From Pseudofrankia sp. DC12 (GTDB lineage Bacteria; Actinomycetota; Actinomycetes; Frankiales; Frankiaceae): a DNA stretch of 64,000 nt. The notes beneath the pieces were generated by a model that made no database searches, was not told where the DNA came from, and was given only the letters and a program-made list of their open reading frames with translations. The stretch spans positions 2,577,208 through 2,641,207 of the forward strand of contig NZ_KQ031391.1 in NCBI RefSeq assembly GCF_000966285.1, given 5' to 3'. The stretch's first letter is position 1, and each line of letters begins with the position of its first letter. The translations under genes were made by a program, and so were the position numbers. This document shows, in pieces, positions 17,412 to 27,278 of the stretch.

Positions 17412-19763
17412 GTGAGCGGTGGATCGAACGCCAGCTTGGCGCCGGACGGGCGCGCCGCGGCGCGCAGACCCGATCGGGCTGCGCGCCCGGGTGAGGGTGC
17501 CAGGGCCGGTTCGGTGGACGGGCCGCGGTGGACGTTGCTGGACGCGACGTTGGAGCGGGTCACCTTCGCCAACGAGGAGACCGGCTACACCGTCGCACGG
17601 GTCGATCCCGGCCGTGGTGGGGAACTCGTCACGGTCGTCGGGTCGCTGCTGGGTGCCCAGCCAGGGGAGTTCCTGCGGATGCGGGGCCGCTGGGGCAGCC
17701 ATCCCCAGCACGGCCGGCAGTTCCAGGTGGAGGACTACACGACCGTCCTGCCCGCCACCGTCCAGGGCATCCGCCGCTACCTCGGCTCCGGGCTGATCAA
17801 AGGGGTGGGGCCGCGGCTCGCGGAGAACATCGTCGAGCACTTCGGCGCCGAGGCCCTCGATGTCATCGACACCGAGCCCGCCCGGCTGATCGAGGTCCCC
17901 AAGCTCGGCCCGAAACGCGTCAAGGCGATCACCGCCGCCTGGGACGAACAACGAGCCATCAAGGAAGTGATGGTCTTCCTGCAAAGCGTCGGGGTCTCGA
18001 CCTCGCTCGCCGTGAAGATCTACAAGAAGTACCAGGACGGCTCGGTCGACGTGGTCCGCCGCGAGCCCTACCGGCTCGCGAACGACGTGTGGGGCATCGG
18101 TTTCCGGACCGCGGACACCATCGCCCAGGCCGTCGGTATCCCGCACGACGCCCCCGAGCGGATCAAGGCCGGTCTACAGTACTGCCTGTCGGAGTCGACC
18201 AGTGACGGCCACTGCTATCTGCCCGAGCAGCGGCTGCTCACCGACGCGGCGAAGATCCTGGAAGTCGAGCTGGCCGGGGTGATCGACGCCCTCGGCGCGC
18301 TCGTCGCCGAGGACGGGGTCGTCCGCGAGGAGCTGCCCGGTGAGGACCCGGCGCAGCCGGTGCCCGCCTACTATCTCGTGCCGTTCCACCGGGCCGAGGT
18401 GTCGCTGGCCAACCAGCTGCAGCGTCTCCTGGACGCCGACACTGATCGGCTCGGCGCGTTCGCGACCGTGGACTGGGACGCGGCCCGGCGCTGGCTGCGC
18501 GGGCGGACGGGCGCCGATCTCGCGCCGGCGCAGGACGAGGCGGTCCGCCTCGCGCTGACCCGCAAGGTCGCGGTGCTGACCGGCGGGCCGGGCTGCGGGA
18601 AGAGCTTCACGGTCCGCTCGATCGTGGAGATGGCGACGGCGAAACGCGCGAAGGTGCTGCTCGCCGCGCCGACCGGCCGCGCCGCCAAGAGACTGACCGA
18701 GCTGACCGGCCACCCCGCAGCAACCGTGCACCGCCTGCTGGAGCTGCGCCCCGGCGGCGACGCCGCCTACGACCGCGACCGCCCGCTGGACGCCGACCTC
18801 GTCGTCGTCGACGAGGCCTCGATGCTTGACCTGCTGTTGGCGAACAAGCTCGCCCGCGCGGTCGCCCCCGGCGCCCACCTGCTGCTCGTCGGCGACGTCG
18901 ACCAGCTGCCCTCCGTCGGCGCCGGCCAGGTGCTGCGTGACCTGCTCGCCGACGACACCCCGGTCCCGCACGTCCGGCTGACCCAGGTGTTCCGCCAGGC
19001 CGCCCAGTCCGGGGTCGTCACCAACGCCCACCGCATCAACGCAGGCACCTTCCCCCAGGTCACCGGCCTGCCCGACTTCTTCCTGTTCGCCTGCGACGAG
19101 GCCGAGGACGCCGCGAACCTCACCGTCGACGTCGTCGCGAACCGGATCCCCCGCCGGTTCGGCCTGGACCCCCGCACCGACGTCCAGGTCCTCACCCCGA
19201 TGCACCGCGGCCACGCCGGCGCCGGCACCCTCAACGGCCTGCTCCAGGACGCGCTCACCCCTGCTGGCCCCGGCGTCCCGGAGCGGCGATTCGGCGGCCG
19301 GGTGTTCCGCGTCGGCGACAAGGTCAGCCAGATCCGCAACAACTACGACAAGGGCACGGCCGGTGTCTTCAACGGCACCCTCGGCGTCGTCACCGCCCTC
19401 GACCTCGTCGAGCAGACCCTGACCGTGCGGACCGACGAGGGCGAGACCATCCCCTACGATTTCGCCGAGCTCGACGAGCTCACCCATGCCTACGCACTGA
19501 CCATCCACCGCTCCCAGGGCAGCGAATACCCCGCCGTCGTCATCCCGGTGACGATGAGCGCCTGGATGATGCTGCAACGCAACCTGCTCTACACGGCCGT
19601 CACCCGCGCCAAGAAACTCGTCGTCCTCGTCGGCTCGCGCAAGGCCATCGGCCGTGCCGTGCACACCGCGACCGCCGGCCGCCGCCACACCGGCCTCGCC
19701 CACCGCCTCCACACCAGCCCACCGCGGCGCGACACACCGAACCTCCCCGCCGCCCCGCACTGA
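17412..19763 (+). CDS. RecD2-type ATP-dependent DNA helicase
   Basis: The 783-residue protein has the RecD2 layout: an N-terminal OB-like domain (LLDATLERVTFANEETGYTV), helix-hairpin-helix motifs (about residues 125-175, LGSGLIKGVGPRLAENI), then the SF1B motor with Walker A TGGPGCGKSFT (about 389-399), Walker B LVVVDEASM (about 463-471), a GDVDQLPSVGAGQ motif III, and a C-terminal AYALTIHRSQGSEYP motif of the UvrD_C2 type. It unwinds DNA 5' to 3' and acts in repair, or here possibly in element processing. The start is the GTG at 17412; the first ~45 residues are low-complexity, so a later start is possible. Confidence 0.88.
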   Translation: MSGGSNASLAPDGRAAARRPDRAARPGEGARAGSVDGPRWTLLDATLERVTFANEETGYTVARVDPGRGGELVTVVGSLLGAQPGEFLRMRGRWGSHPQHGRQFQVEDYTTVLPATVQGIRRYLGSGLIKGVGPRLAENIVEHFGAEALDVIDTEPARLIEVPKLGPKRVKAITAAWDEQRAIKEVMVFLQSVGVSTSLAVKIYKKYQDGSVDVVRREPYRLANDVWGIGFRTADTIAQAVGIPHDAPERIKAGLQYCLSESTSDGHCYLPEQRLLTDAAKILEVELAGVIDALGALVAEDGVVREELPGEDPAQPVPAYYLVPFHRAEVSLANQLQRLLDADTDRLGAFATVDWDAARRWLRGRTGADLAPAQDEAVRLALTRKVAVLTGGPGCGKSFTVRSIVEMATAKRAKVLLAAPTGRAAKRLTELTGHPAATVHRLLELRPGGDAAYDRDRPLDADLVVVDEASMLDLLLANKLARAVAPGAHLLLVGDVDQLPSVGAGQVLRDLLADDTPVPHVRLTQVFRQAAQSGVVTNAHRINAGTFPQVTGLPDFFLFACDEAEDAANLTVDVVANRIPRRFGLDPRTDVQVLTPMHRGHAGAGTLNGLLQDALTPAGPGVPERRFGGRVFRVGDKVSQIRNNYDKGTAGVFNGTLGVVTALDLVEQTLTVRTDEGETIPYDFAELDELTHAYALTIHRSQGSEYPAVVIPVTMSAWMMLQRNLLYTAVTRAKKLVVLVGSRKAIGRAVHTATAGRRHTGLAHRLHTSPPRRDTPNLPAAPH

Positions 19764-20472
19764 CCAAGGCGACCCCGGACCCGGTCGGACGCGGGCGGCG
19801 ATCGTCCCTGCCCCGGCCCCAGTCGGTACCGGTCCGACCCCGCAATCGGACACTCGATCACGGGCTGGCCGGCCGACCTCAGGCAGGACTCAGGCCACCG
19901 CCCAATCAAACAGATGATCGTCCGGGTGAGGTCTCGACGTCGGGCGTCGTCACGGCCAGCGGCGCTCAACGGGCGGCGATGACCACATCCTGCGACCGGC
20001 GCGAGCGCGACCACGCATCGGTCAAGCCGTCGTCGCGCGGCCTGGCCCGGCCCAACCGGGCGGCGGGTCATCCGCCACGCCAGACCCGAACACCACGCAA
20101 TCCGGCTGGGCGGCCGGTTCCCGAGACACGAGGAAGGCGGCTGCATGCGCGGCCGAAGCCGCGCTGTCACCGGGGTCGAACGGTGCCCGTGACGGGCGGC
20201 GTGACCCTCGTGGTGACACCGGTGGTGACAGTCGCGGTGCGCGAATCCGCCCGCGGGCGGGGCCAGTGATGGTCGCGGTGACGATGGCGGTGACGTGCAC
20301 GGTCAGCGTTGGGCTGTTGGGCGCCTTCCCGGGGCGCGGGTCCGGCACCAGGAGCACGCATGGCGCGACGCGGAACGTCACTACCCCGTAGCGACACCCT
20401 GATCGGTACGGCGACGGTCCTGGGCTCCGTTCGGCCCCAGGTCGGGACGGGACCCGCCAGGATGGCCGTCTG
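19764..20472. other. Non-coding region before the relaxase gene
   Basis: This ~710-bp interval has no convincing gene. It holds two short arrays of 12-bp-period repeats (separate entry) within 285 bp of the relaxase start, the usual place for an origin of transfer. A 40-codon ORF from the ATG at 20269 exists but is largely made of the repeat and lacks a ribosome site. Confidence 0.45.
20189..20313. repeat. 12-bp-period GTGAC repeat arrays, candidate oriT/iteron region
   Basis: GTGAC occurs at 20189, 20201, 20213 and 20225, exactly 12 bp apart, with a weaker fifth unit GTGCG at 20237. A second array has GTGAT at 20266 and GTGAC at 20278 and 20290, again 12 bp apart, then a degenerate GTCAG at 20302. 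The arrays lie 160-285 bp upstream of the relaxase start. Iteron-like protein binding at an origin of transfer or replication would explain them. A purely coding explanation (a Val-Thr repeat in a short spurious ORF) is less likely but not excluded. Confidence 0.4.
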
Positions 20473-23400
20473 GTGATCGCGACGGTGCGGGTGTTGCGGG
20501 CGTCGCACCCCGGGCAGGTCGCGAAGGCAGCGCGGGACGTCGTCGCCTACGTACAGGGCGGCCAGCCCGAAGCGTCCAGCCCGCTGGCGGTGTACTACAG
20601 CCGCGCCCGTGCACAGGGCCGGGCGCGGGGGGCCGGCGCCGAGCTGGTCGGGCTGGACGGGCAGGTGTCCGCGCTCGCGCTGGAACGGCTGCTACGCGGT
20701 CGGCACGCGGTCAGCGGCCGTCCGCTGCTGTCCGCCGCCGGCTCCGCCGGCCGAGTGCCACGGCGCCCTGGCGCCGGTCCCGGCGAGGCAGACGAGCTGC
20801 TGACGCTCGCAGCAGCGGCACGGATCGCCGGAGTCGGACCGACCTATCTACGCCGCCTGGTCAGCCGCAACGCCCGCACCCTGACCGCGGCCACGACGCC
20901 GGCCGGCCGCACAGCCACCCCAGCCGGCCTCAGACGCCCGGCTGACCGGGATGCGGCCCGAGCCACCGCCGACGACGCGAAGGCCGCGGCCGGAGGGCTG
21001 CCAGCCGGCCAGTTGGCGGGAGTCCGGGGGCGGGGAGGCCAGTGGCTGGTACGCCGCGCCGAGTTGGAACGGTGGTGTGCCCAGCGGGTCCCGCCTGCGA
21101 CGGTGCTGGGCTATGACCTGGTGTGCTCGGCGCCGAAGTCGGTCAGCCTGCTGTGGGCCTTCGGTGACGACGCCCTGCGCGCGGACGTCGCCGCCGCGAT
21201 GGAGGCCGCGGTCGACGCGACGATCGGCTACCTGGAACGCCACGGTGTGTTCGGCCGGGTCCGCGGGCAGAGCCGCCACGCCCTCGGCCTGGCAGTCGCC
21301 TCTTATCTGCACGACGTGTCCCGCAGCGACGAGGCACACCTGCACATCCACAACATCATCATCAACGCGGTGTTCGTCCCCACCGAACCCGACGACGATC
21401 CGAGCGCGCCGGCGGGCGGCGGGGAGTGGCGCACGATCGACGGCGAGGCGCTGCTCACCGAGGTCAGGACCGCCGGCTACGTCGGCGCGGCCGTGTTGCG
21501 CCACGAGCTGTCCGCCCGCCGGGCTGTCGACTGGCTCCCGGTGCGCAACGGCGTCGCGGAGATCGCCGGTTTCCCGTCCGACCTGTTGACGGCGTTCTCG
21601 ACCCGCCATGGCGAGGTTATGGCGGAGTTCACCCAGCTCGTCGCCGCCGGACTCGAGCCGTCGGCGGCGACCAAGGATGCGGCGCAGCGCGGGTCGCGGG
21701 CGCCGAAGCGGGTGCTGGCGGACGCCGAGGTCGACGCGCTGCAACGCGACCGGCTCACCGCGACCGGCTGGACCATCGACGCTGTGCGCCACCTGGCCCC
21801 GGCCCGGCCCGCCCGTTCAGGCACCGCGACGTCCCCGCCGTCCGTGGACAGGGATGTGCGGGCGGTTGGTGCGCTGTTTGACCAGCTGTCGGGCGCGGAT
21901 GGGCTGACGGCGCGGGCGACGACGTTCACCCGCCGCCAGGTCGTCGAGCAGGTCGCCGCCTGGGCCGGTGACCGCCTCGGCGCCGACGCGATCGAACGCC
22001 TCGCCGACCGCTACCTCGCGGACGCCCGTGTGGTGCTGCTGCACGACACCAGCCGCACGCGCCGACGCCACGAACCCGAAGCGCTCTACACCGTCGAAGG
22101 ACTCCTCACCGTCGAGGACACCCTGCTGGCACTGTGCCGCCAAGGCCAGGTCGCTGCCGGAGCGATCCCGCGCCTCCTGCTGGACCCGGGTCTCCTGAAC
22201 GCCCAGCTCGCCGCCGCCACCGCCCACCCTGCTGCACGCGAGGCCGGGCCGCGGCTGACGGACGAACAGGCCGAACTGGTCCGCCGGCTGCTCGACTGCG
22301 GTGACCTGGTCCGCCCCGCGGTCGGCCCGGCCGGCACCGGCAAAACCGAGGCCATGCGGGTCCTGACCGCGATCCTGCACAACGGCGGGCGGACCGTGCT
22401 CGCGACCGCCCACGGCGGCCGCCAAGCCGAGGAACTCGCCGACCGCATCGAAATTCCCGCCCGCGTCGTCGCGAGCTGGCTGACCCTGCTCGAGCACACC
22501 GACGACCCGAGCACCGTCTGGCCACCCGGCTCGGTCCTCATCGTCGACGAAGCCACCCAGGTCCCCACCCGCGACGCCGAACAGCTCCTGCGCTACGCCA
22601 CCCGCACCGGCACCGTCCTCATCCTGCTCGGCGACCCCGCCCAGCTCGGCTCCGTGTCCGCCGGCGGCTGGTTCACCCACCTCGCCACCCACACCCCGGC
22701 CATCCCGGCGCTGGCAACAGTGCACCGCCAGGCCGGCCCGCAGCTGGCGCCGATCCGCGCCGCACTCGGCGCGCTACGCGCCGACACACCGGCCGCGACC
22801 CGCGCCGCCCTCGACGAGCTCGCCCGCCTCGGGCACGTCCACCTCGCTGAGAGCGCCACCGTCCTGCTCGACCGCGCCGTCGAGGGCTGGTACACCGAAC
22901 GCCGCCAGGCGCTTGAAGCCAAGCCGAGCCAAGCCACCCACTCCCCCGGGCGACGAGTCGAGCCAAGTCATCGCCAGCCGCGGGCCACACCCGCCCCGAG
23001 GACCGCGGATCCAGACGGCCCTCCCAGCCAGGAAGACGCCGAGCCGGCAGGGCTCACGCCGGCGCGGCCGGCGATGGTCCAGATGATGGCGCAATATCAG
23101 CGCGACGTGGACACCCTCAACACCGCCGCCCGCGCCCTGCTCACCGACGACGGCACCCTGACCGGACCCACCCTCACCGTGGCCGGCCGGCAGTTCCGTG
23201 TCGGGGACGAGGTCATCACGCTCACCCAGGCCGGCCACACCCTGATCCCCGCCGGCCGGCCCGACTCCGCCTACATCCGCACCGGCACCGTTGGCATCGT
23301 CACCGCCGTCCACCTGCACGACACCACCGCCGCACAGGCCATCGAGGTGTCGTTCCCGTCCAAAGGCACGGTCCGGGTCCCCTGGGCCTACCTCACCCAC

Positions 23401-25191
23401 CGGTTCGAGGACGGACGCGACGGCGGCCTCGCTCACGCCTACGCCATCACCGCGGCCAAGGCCCAAGGCGCCACGATGGACACCACCCGCGCCGTCGTCC
23501 CTGACGACACCACCCGCGCCGGCCTCTACGTCATGCTCTCGCGCGCCCGCACCGACCTACACGCCTACCTGCTACGCCGCGACCAACTACGCGACCGTGA
23601 CGACGACGAATCCTGGCTCCCCGCCGTCGAAGCCGGCCCCGCTGACGGCGACCCTCTCGACCGGTTCGCCGAACGGCTCGCCCGCAGCCGCGCCGAACGG
23701 CTCGCCACCGACCACGACCCGCACGCAGAGGCAGCCCACCAGCTCCGCGGTCGCCACACCCTCAGCGAACTGACCGCCGCGAGGCTCGCCCACCAACCAC
23801 CGCAGCCGGCAGACTCCGCGCCGGCAAGCCAAGCCCCCACCGGACCGAGCGGCGGCGAGCCGGCCGCGCCGCGCCGCGAGCCGTCCCGCGGCCACCTGTT
23901 CGGACGGCGACGCGGCCGGCCGGCGCCGGCAACCGAGGACGCCTCGACCGGGACGCCCAGCAACGGGTCCAGGCCGCCGCACGAGCCGAGCCAAGCCGAG
24001 CCAAGCCAGGCCGCGCTGCGGGTCAATAGCGGGCCGACACCAGCCGAGCCGAGCCAGACCCTGGTGGAGCCAGGCCGCGCGGCCAACGCCACGTCAGAGC
24101 CACCCACCGAGCCGGCAGGGGCCGCTCTGCCACGCCAGGTCCTCCTGCGGCGCGCCGAGCTGGCCGCCGAAGCCGCCATCCGCGCCGCGGCGCTCGCCGA
24201 CCCACCCGCGCAGCTCCTCGCCCGCATTGGCCCCCTGCCAACCTCCGGCGCGGCCCGGGCGACCTGGGACGACGCTGTCGCCGCCCTGGCGATTCACCAC
24301 GCCCGCCACCAGCCCGCCGCGCCCACCGACACCCTCGGTCCGCCACCAATCACCGCACCGGACGGGCGGCACCGCGATCCATGGCTCCGCGACCACTACC
24401 AGGCCATGCGCCTCGCCGCGGACTGGGCCGAGCGACTACCCGACCCGGCCCGCGCCCATTTCCACCACCCCGACGAAACCGTGCCCCGCGCCCGCGCGGT
24501 CGCCGGACTGCACGCCCTGCTCGACCACGGCCACCCCGCCGACCGGCTCGCCGGCACCCTGGCCGCAGAACCGGTCACCGACATCCGCACCGGCGCCGCC
24601 GTCCTCGCCCACCGCGTCACCGACCTCTGCCACCAAGCCCACCTCGACCCGGCCCACTACGAGCTCCCGCCCCCAGCCACCGTCCACCACGAGTGGCAGC
24701 GCGCCTTCCGCCTCCTGCACGCCGCCGAGACCCACCACCTTGCCACCCGGCCCACGGTTGACCTGGCCGCCGAACGCCACGCCCTCGACCAGCAGCTCCA
24801 CCAGCCCCCGGCCGCACCCGACCACCTCGCCGGCCCGCGCGATCCGCGCGAGATCCAGACACGGCTGAAGCGACTCGACTCCGCCCTGGACCGCCAGACC
24901 AGCCACGCAGTCGTACGCGCCACCCACGAGCCCGCTGGCTACCTCACCGGCCTCCTCGGCCCTCGCCCCACCGCGCAGCCCGCTGCCACGGCCTGGGACG
25001 ACGCCACCCACCGCATCGAGCACTACCGCCACCACGTCCTCGGCCTGCCCTACAACACCCCCGCCACTCCCGACGACCCCGACCCCGCCCACCACGCACT
25101 CGGCCCCCGCCCCACCGACCCTGCCGGCGCCGCCGCCTACGACCACGCCCTGCACCCCGATCCAGCCCTCGACCCCCAACTTCCCCTGTAG
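20473..25191 (+). CDS. TrwC/TraI-type conjugative relaxase-helicase
   Basis: The 1572-residue protein joins a MobF relaxase to an SF1 helicase. Tyr41-Tyr42 (AVYYSRARAQG) are the likely nicking tyrosines, and HLHIHN (His289, 291, 293) is the three-His metal site. An insertion (about residues 95-200), partly Pro/Ala/Gly-rich, separates them and includes a helix-turn-helix-like segment LTLAAAARIAGVGPTYLRRL. The helicase has Walker A GPAGTGKT (618-625), Walker B LIVDEAT (689-695), and a HAYAITAAKAQGATMDTT motif near 990. Two low-complexity stretches with repeated Glu-Pro-Ser-Gln interrupt the C-terminal half. It would nick oriT and unwind the transferred strand; the repeat region upstream is the likely oriT. 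The start is GTG. Confidence 0.9.
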   Translation: MIATVRVLRASHPGQVAKAARDVVAYVQGGQPEASSPLAVYYSRARAQGRARGAGAELVGLDGQVSALALERLLRGRHAVSGRPLLSAAGSAGRVPRRPGAGPGEADELLTLAAAARIAGVGPTYLRRLVSRNARTLTAATTPAGRTATPAGLRRPADRDAARATADDAKAAAGGLPAGQLAGVRGRGGQWLVRRAELERWCAQRVPPATVLGYDLVCSAPKSVSLLWAFGDDALRADVAAAMEAAVDATIGYLERHGVFGRVRGQSRHALGLAVASYLHDVSRSDEAHLHIHNIIINAVFVPTEPDDDPSAPAGGGEWRTIDGEALLTEVRTAGYVGAAVLRHELSARRAVDWLPVRNGVAEIAGFPSDLLTAFSTRHGEVMAEFTQLVAAGLEPSAATKDAAQRGSRAPKRVLADAEVDALQRDRLTATGWTIDAVRHLAPARPARSGTATSPPSVDRDVRAVGALFDQLSGADGLTARATTFTRRQVVEQVAAWAGDRLGADAIERLADRYLADARVVLLHDTSRTRRRHEPEALYTVEGLLTVEDTLLALCRQGQVAAGAIPRLLLDPGLLNAQLAAATAHPAAREAGPRLTDEQAELVRRLLDCGDLVRPAVGPAGTGKTEAMRVLTAILHNGGRTVLATAHGGRQAEELADRIEIPARVVASWLTLLEHTDDPSTVWPPGSVLIVDEATQVPTRDAEQLLRYATRTGTVLILLGDPAQLGSVSAGGWFTHLATHTPAIPALATVHRQAGPQLAPIRAALGALRADTPAATRAALDELARLGHVHLAESATVLLDRAVEGWYTERRQALEAKPSQATHSPGRRVEPSHRQPRATPAPRTADPDGPPSQEDAEPAGLTPARPAMVQMMAQYQRDVDTLNTAARALLTDDGTLTGPTLTVAGRQFRVGDEVITLTQAGHTLIPAGRPDSAYIRTGTVGIVTAVHLHDTTAAQAIEVSFPSKGTVRVPWAYLTHRFEDGRDGGLAHAYAITAAKAQGATMDTTRAVVPDDTTRAGLYVMLSRARTDLHAYLLRRDQLRDRDDDESWLPAVEAGPADGDPLDRFAERLARSRAERLATDHDPHAEAAHQLRGRHTLSELTAARLAHQPPQPADSAPASQAPTGPSGGEPAAPRREPSRGHLFGRRRGRPAPATEDASTGTPSNGSRPPHEPSQAEPSQAALRVNSGPTPAEPSQTLVEPGRAANATSEPPTEPAGAALPRQVLLRRAELAAEAAIRAAALADPPAQLLARIGPLPTSGAARATWDDAVAALAIHHARHQPAAPTDTLGPPPITAPDGRHRDPWLRDHYQAMRLAADWAERLPDPARAHFHHPDETVPRARAVAGLHALLDHGHPADRLAGTLAAEPVTDIRTGAAVLAHRVTDLCHQAHLDPAHYELPPPATVHHEWQRAFRLLHAAETHHLATRPTVDLAAERHALDQQLHQPPAAPDHLAGPRDPREIQTRLKRLDSALDRQTSHAVVRATHEPAGYLTGLLGPRPTAQPAATAWDDATHRIEHYRHHVLGLPYNTPATPDDPDPAHHALGPRPTDPAGAAAYDHALHPDPALDPQLPL

Positions 25192-25467
25192 GGCGACAGG
25201 GCGGCGGGCGGGCTCGTTGGAGGGTTCTCGCGGTAGCCAGAATGAGTGAATCTTGGCGGTACCACGCCACACCGCACAAACATGGCGCAGGCTCGCCACC
25301 GCATCTCCCTTCCCGGGTTGTCCGGGTTCAGATAGCTTCGCGACAACCCGAATTCGACTGACGTCTCGCACCTATCCGCAACACGCAGACGACAGCCACG
25401 TCGTTATCTACCCGTGCCCTGGCCGCAGCCGAGCCAATTCGCGATCTTTCTTTGTCTCGACGGGCGC

Positions 25468-26595
25468 ATGACGCGGTTCGTTCGTGGGAGATGGGAAAAG
25501 AACGTGCCACGCCATCCGACGGATATCAGCGACAGCTACCACGACCGCACCACGACATCCCTCGCGCCTGAACCCACACCGAGCCTCGCACTCGCCGCCG
25601 CCTTCGGACTGGACGACGTCGCGGCCAGCGTCTTCGCCGCCGCGGTGCAGCGACCATGCGCCGACCTGGCCACCGTCGCCGACCTCGCCGGCCGATCCCT
25701 GCGCCAGACCCACATCGAGATCGCCTGGCTACAGGAACGAGGCCTCCTCCGCGAGATCGACGGGATCTGGGCGCCACCCCATCCCAGGCGTGTCCCGCGC
25801 GCCCAGCAGGCACGCCAGGACGCCGCGATCGCCGCCCACTGGACCGCAGCACTCGCACGCCACGCCGAACACCTCCGCGCGGCAATCCTCGCGGGCACCG
25901 AGCTCACGGGAAGCCTGCCCAGCGACGACGTCGAACTTCTGCACCCGCACGAGGCCCACGCCCGCGTCGCCCGACTCCTCGACACCGCGCGATCCCACGT
26001 CCATTTCCTGCTCTGTGGCCCGACACTGCCCCAGGACCACAGCGAACACCTGATACACGCCCTGCTCCGAGCCGCCGGGCGCGGCGTCGCGATCACGTCG
26101 GTCTGGACGCCCGACTTCCTCGCCGCCGCCTGCGCACGCACCGCCGGCGAACAGCTACGCACCGCCGACTGGATCCGCCAAAGCCCCGACGTCCCCATGC
26201 GGATGCTCGTCGTCGACCGGCAGACAGCCCTCCTCCCCATCGACGCCACCGACCTGGCCCAAGGCGCGCTCGCCTTCCGAACCCCAGCCCTACGCCAGCT
26301 CGTCACCAACCTGATCGAACAGATCCACCGCGACGCGACACCACCACCGCCGCGCACCAACCCCGCGAACCGCCACGCCGAAGTACTCGCGCTCCTCAAC
26401 GAGGGCCTCACCGAAGACGCGATCGCCGCGCGCCTCCACGTCCACGTCCGCACCGTCAGCCGCACCATCGCCAACCTCCGCAACGAACTGAACGTCTCCA
26501 CACCCTTCCAACTCGGCGCCGCAGCCCACCAACACGGCCTGATCCCCCGACCCCGCCCCACCGAACCAGAACGCCGCAACCAGCCAGCATCATGA
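25468..26595 (+). CDS. LuxR-type transcriptional regulator with N-terminal TrmB-like winged helix
   Basis: From the ATG at 25468 the protein has 375 residues. The N-terminal part (AAFGLDDVAASVFAAAVQ ... LATVADLAGRSLRQTHIEI) looks like a winged helix of the TrmB type, the middle is a phospholipase-D-like or ligand-binding region (VHFLLCGPTLPQ ... PVDRQTALLP-like), and the last ~60 residues are a LuxR-type helix-turn-helix: VLALLNEGLTEDAIAARLHV, HVRTVSRTIANLR. A GTG at 25504 has the better ribosome site (GGGAGA) and may be the real start. It follows the relaxase by ~280 bp on the same strand. Its target and signal are unknown. Confidence 0.7.
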   Translation: MTRFVRGRWEKNVPRHPTDISDSYHDRTTTSLAPEPTPSLALAAAFGLDDVAASVFAAAVQRPCADLATVADLAGRSLRQTHIEIAWLQERGLLREIDGIWAPPHPRRVPRAQQARQDAAIAAHWTAALARHAEHLRAAILAGTELTGSLPSDDVELLHPHEAHARVARLLDTARSHVHFLLCGPTLPQDHSEHLIHALLRAAGRGVAITSVWTPDFLAAACARTAGEQLRTADWIRQSPDVPMRMLVVDRQTALLPIDATDLAQGALAFRTPALRQLVTNLIEQIHRDATPPPPRTNPANRHAEVLALLNEGLTEDAIAARLHVHVRTVSRTIANLRNELNVSTPFQLGAAAHQHGLIPRPRPTEPERRNQPAS

Positions 26596-26963
26596 TCTTC
26601 AGCGCACTAGATCATCCACACGGTTGATCATGAAACCAGTCGCTTGTAGTTACTTTGCTTGGAAACAACTCCCCCATCGAGCGTCCTACCGACCCCCCCG
26701 CCCCGAGCCCGGCCGCGGGCAGCCCGCCGCCCGGCCACAACACCGAACAGACCAGGAAAAGGCACACCCGAATCGGCCCACCGCGACCCCACGGCACACG
26801 TGCAGGTGGCGCTCCGCGCCACCAGCCAGGAAAGATCAAAGACCGTCGCGCGCCGCGGAGTTCGCAGGATTATGGGAGCCGAGGGCCGCGATACGTCCTC
26901 GCGCAGGCCGGCTCGGACACCAATAGCCGTCCCCGCGGACCAGGGTTACCTAAGGATAGTTCC
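26596..26963. other. Intergenic region without a supported gene
   Basis: This stretch is locally A/T-richer around 26600-26680 and contains a short inverted repeat, GATCA/TGATC near 26610-26630. The frame that stays open through it belongs to the small gene starting at 26964; its upstream extension is low-complexity and lacks a ribosome site. Confidence 0.4.
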
Positions 26964-27278
26964 GTGCGCGAGAAACCTGTGTTCGGCGATTCGTGGTCGG
27001 ACCTGCGCGGAGGCGGACTCTCCGAACGCCAACAACGCGAGGCGCTTGCACGAGAGCTCCGCGCCGAAGTCGCCATTGGCCATCCCCTGCACGGCCAGCG
27101 GGCCGCGATCATCGCGCAGTCGTCCGCCGCGGATGACATCATCGTCGAGCTGGCCGAGGGCGGGTGGGCCCACGTGCATCTCACCTGGATCCACGCTGCT
27201 GAGAGCCCCCCATGGCCTGTTACGACCTTCTACGAGACCGTCGCCGCCCTCGAACAGGATCTCGACCGCGCCACTTGA
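26964..27278 (+). CDS. Small conserved actinobacterial hypothetical protein
   Basis: A GTG at 26964, with an AAGGAT ribosome-like site about 8 bases upstream, gives a 104-residue acidic protein. It has a helix rich in Arg/Glu (LSERQQREALARELRAEV), the stretch GHPLHGQRAAIIAQSSAADD, and a WAHVHLTWI segment followed by WPVTTFYETVAALEQDL. I have a general sense of this pattern from actinomycete hypothetical proteins of about 100 residues, but no function is attached to it. The longer open frame starting at 26655 is a Pro-rich read-through and is not supported. Confidence 0.55.
   Translation: MREKPVFGDSWSDLRGGGLSERQQREALARELRAEVAIGHPLHGQRAAIIAQSSAADDIIVELAEGGWAHVHLTWIHAAESPPWPVTTFYETVAALEQDLDRAT

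Noticed and set aside
18174-19853. Minus-strand 559-codon frame opposite the RecD2 gene
   Set aside because: Its Val/Gly/Asp-rich composition mirrors the codon bias of the plus-strand helicase; no motif or ribosome site is present.
20189-20313. CRISPR array
   Set aside because: Repeat units are 5 conserved bases in 12 with no spacers of 30 bp or more, and no cas genes are nearby.
26655-27278. A 207-codon start for the small gene at 26964
   Set aside because: The upstream part is Pro/Arg-rich and lacks a ribosome site; the GTG at 26964 has one and starts the conserved-looking part.
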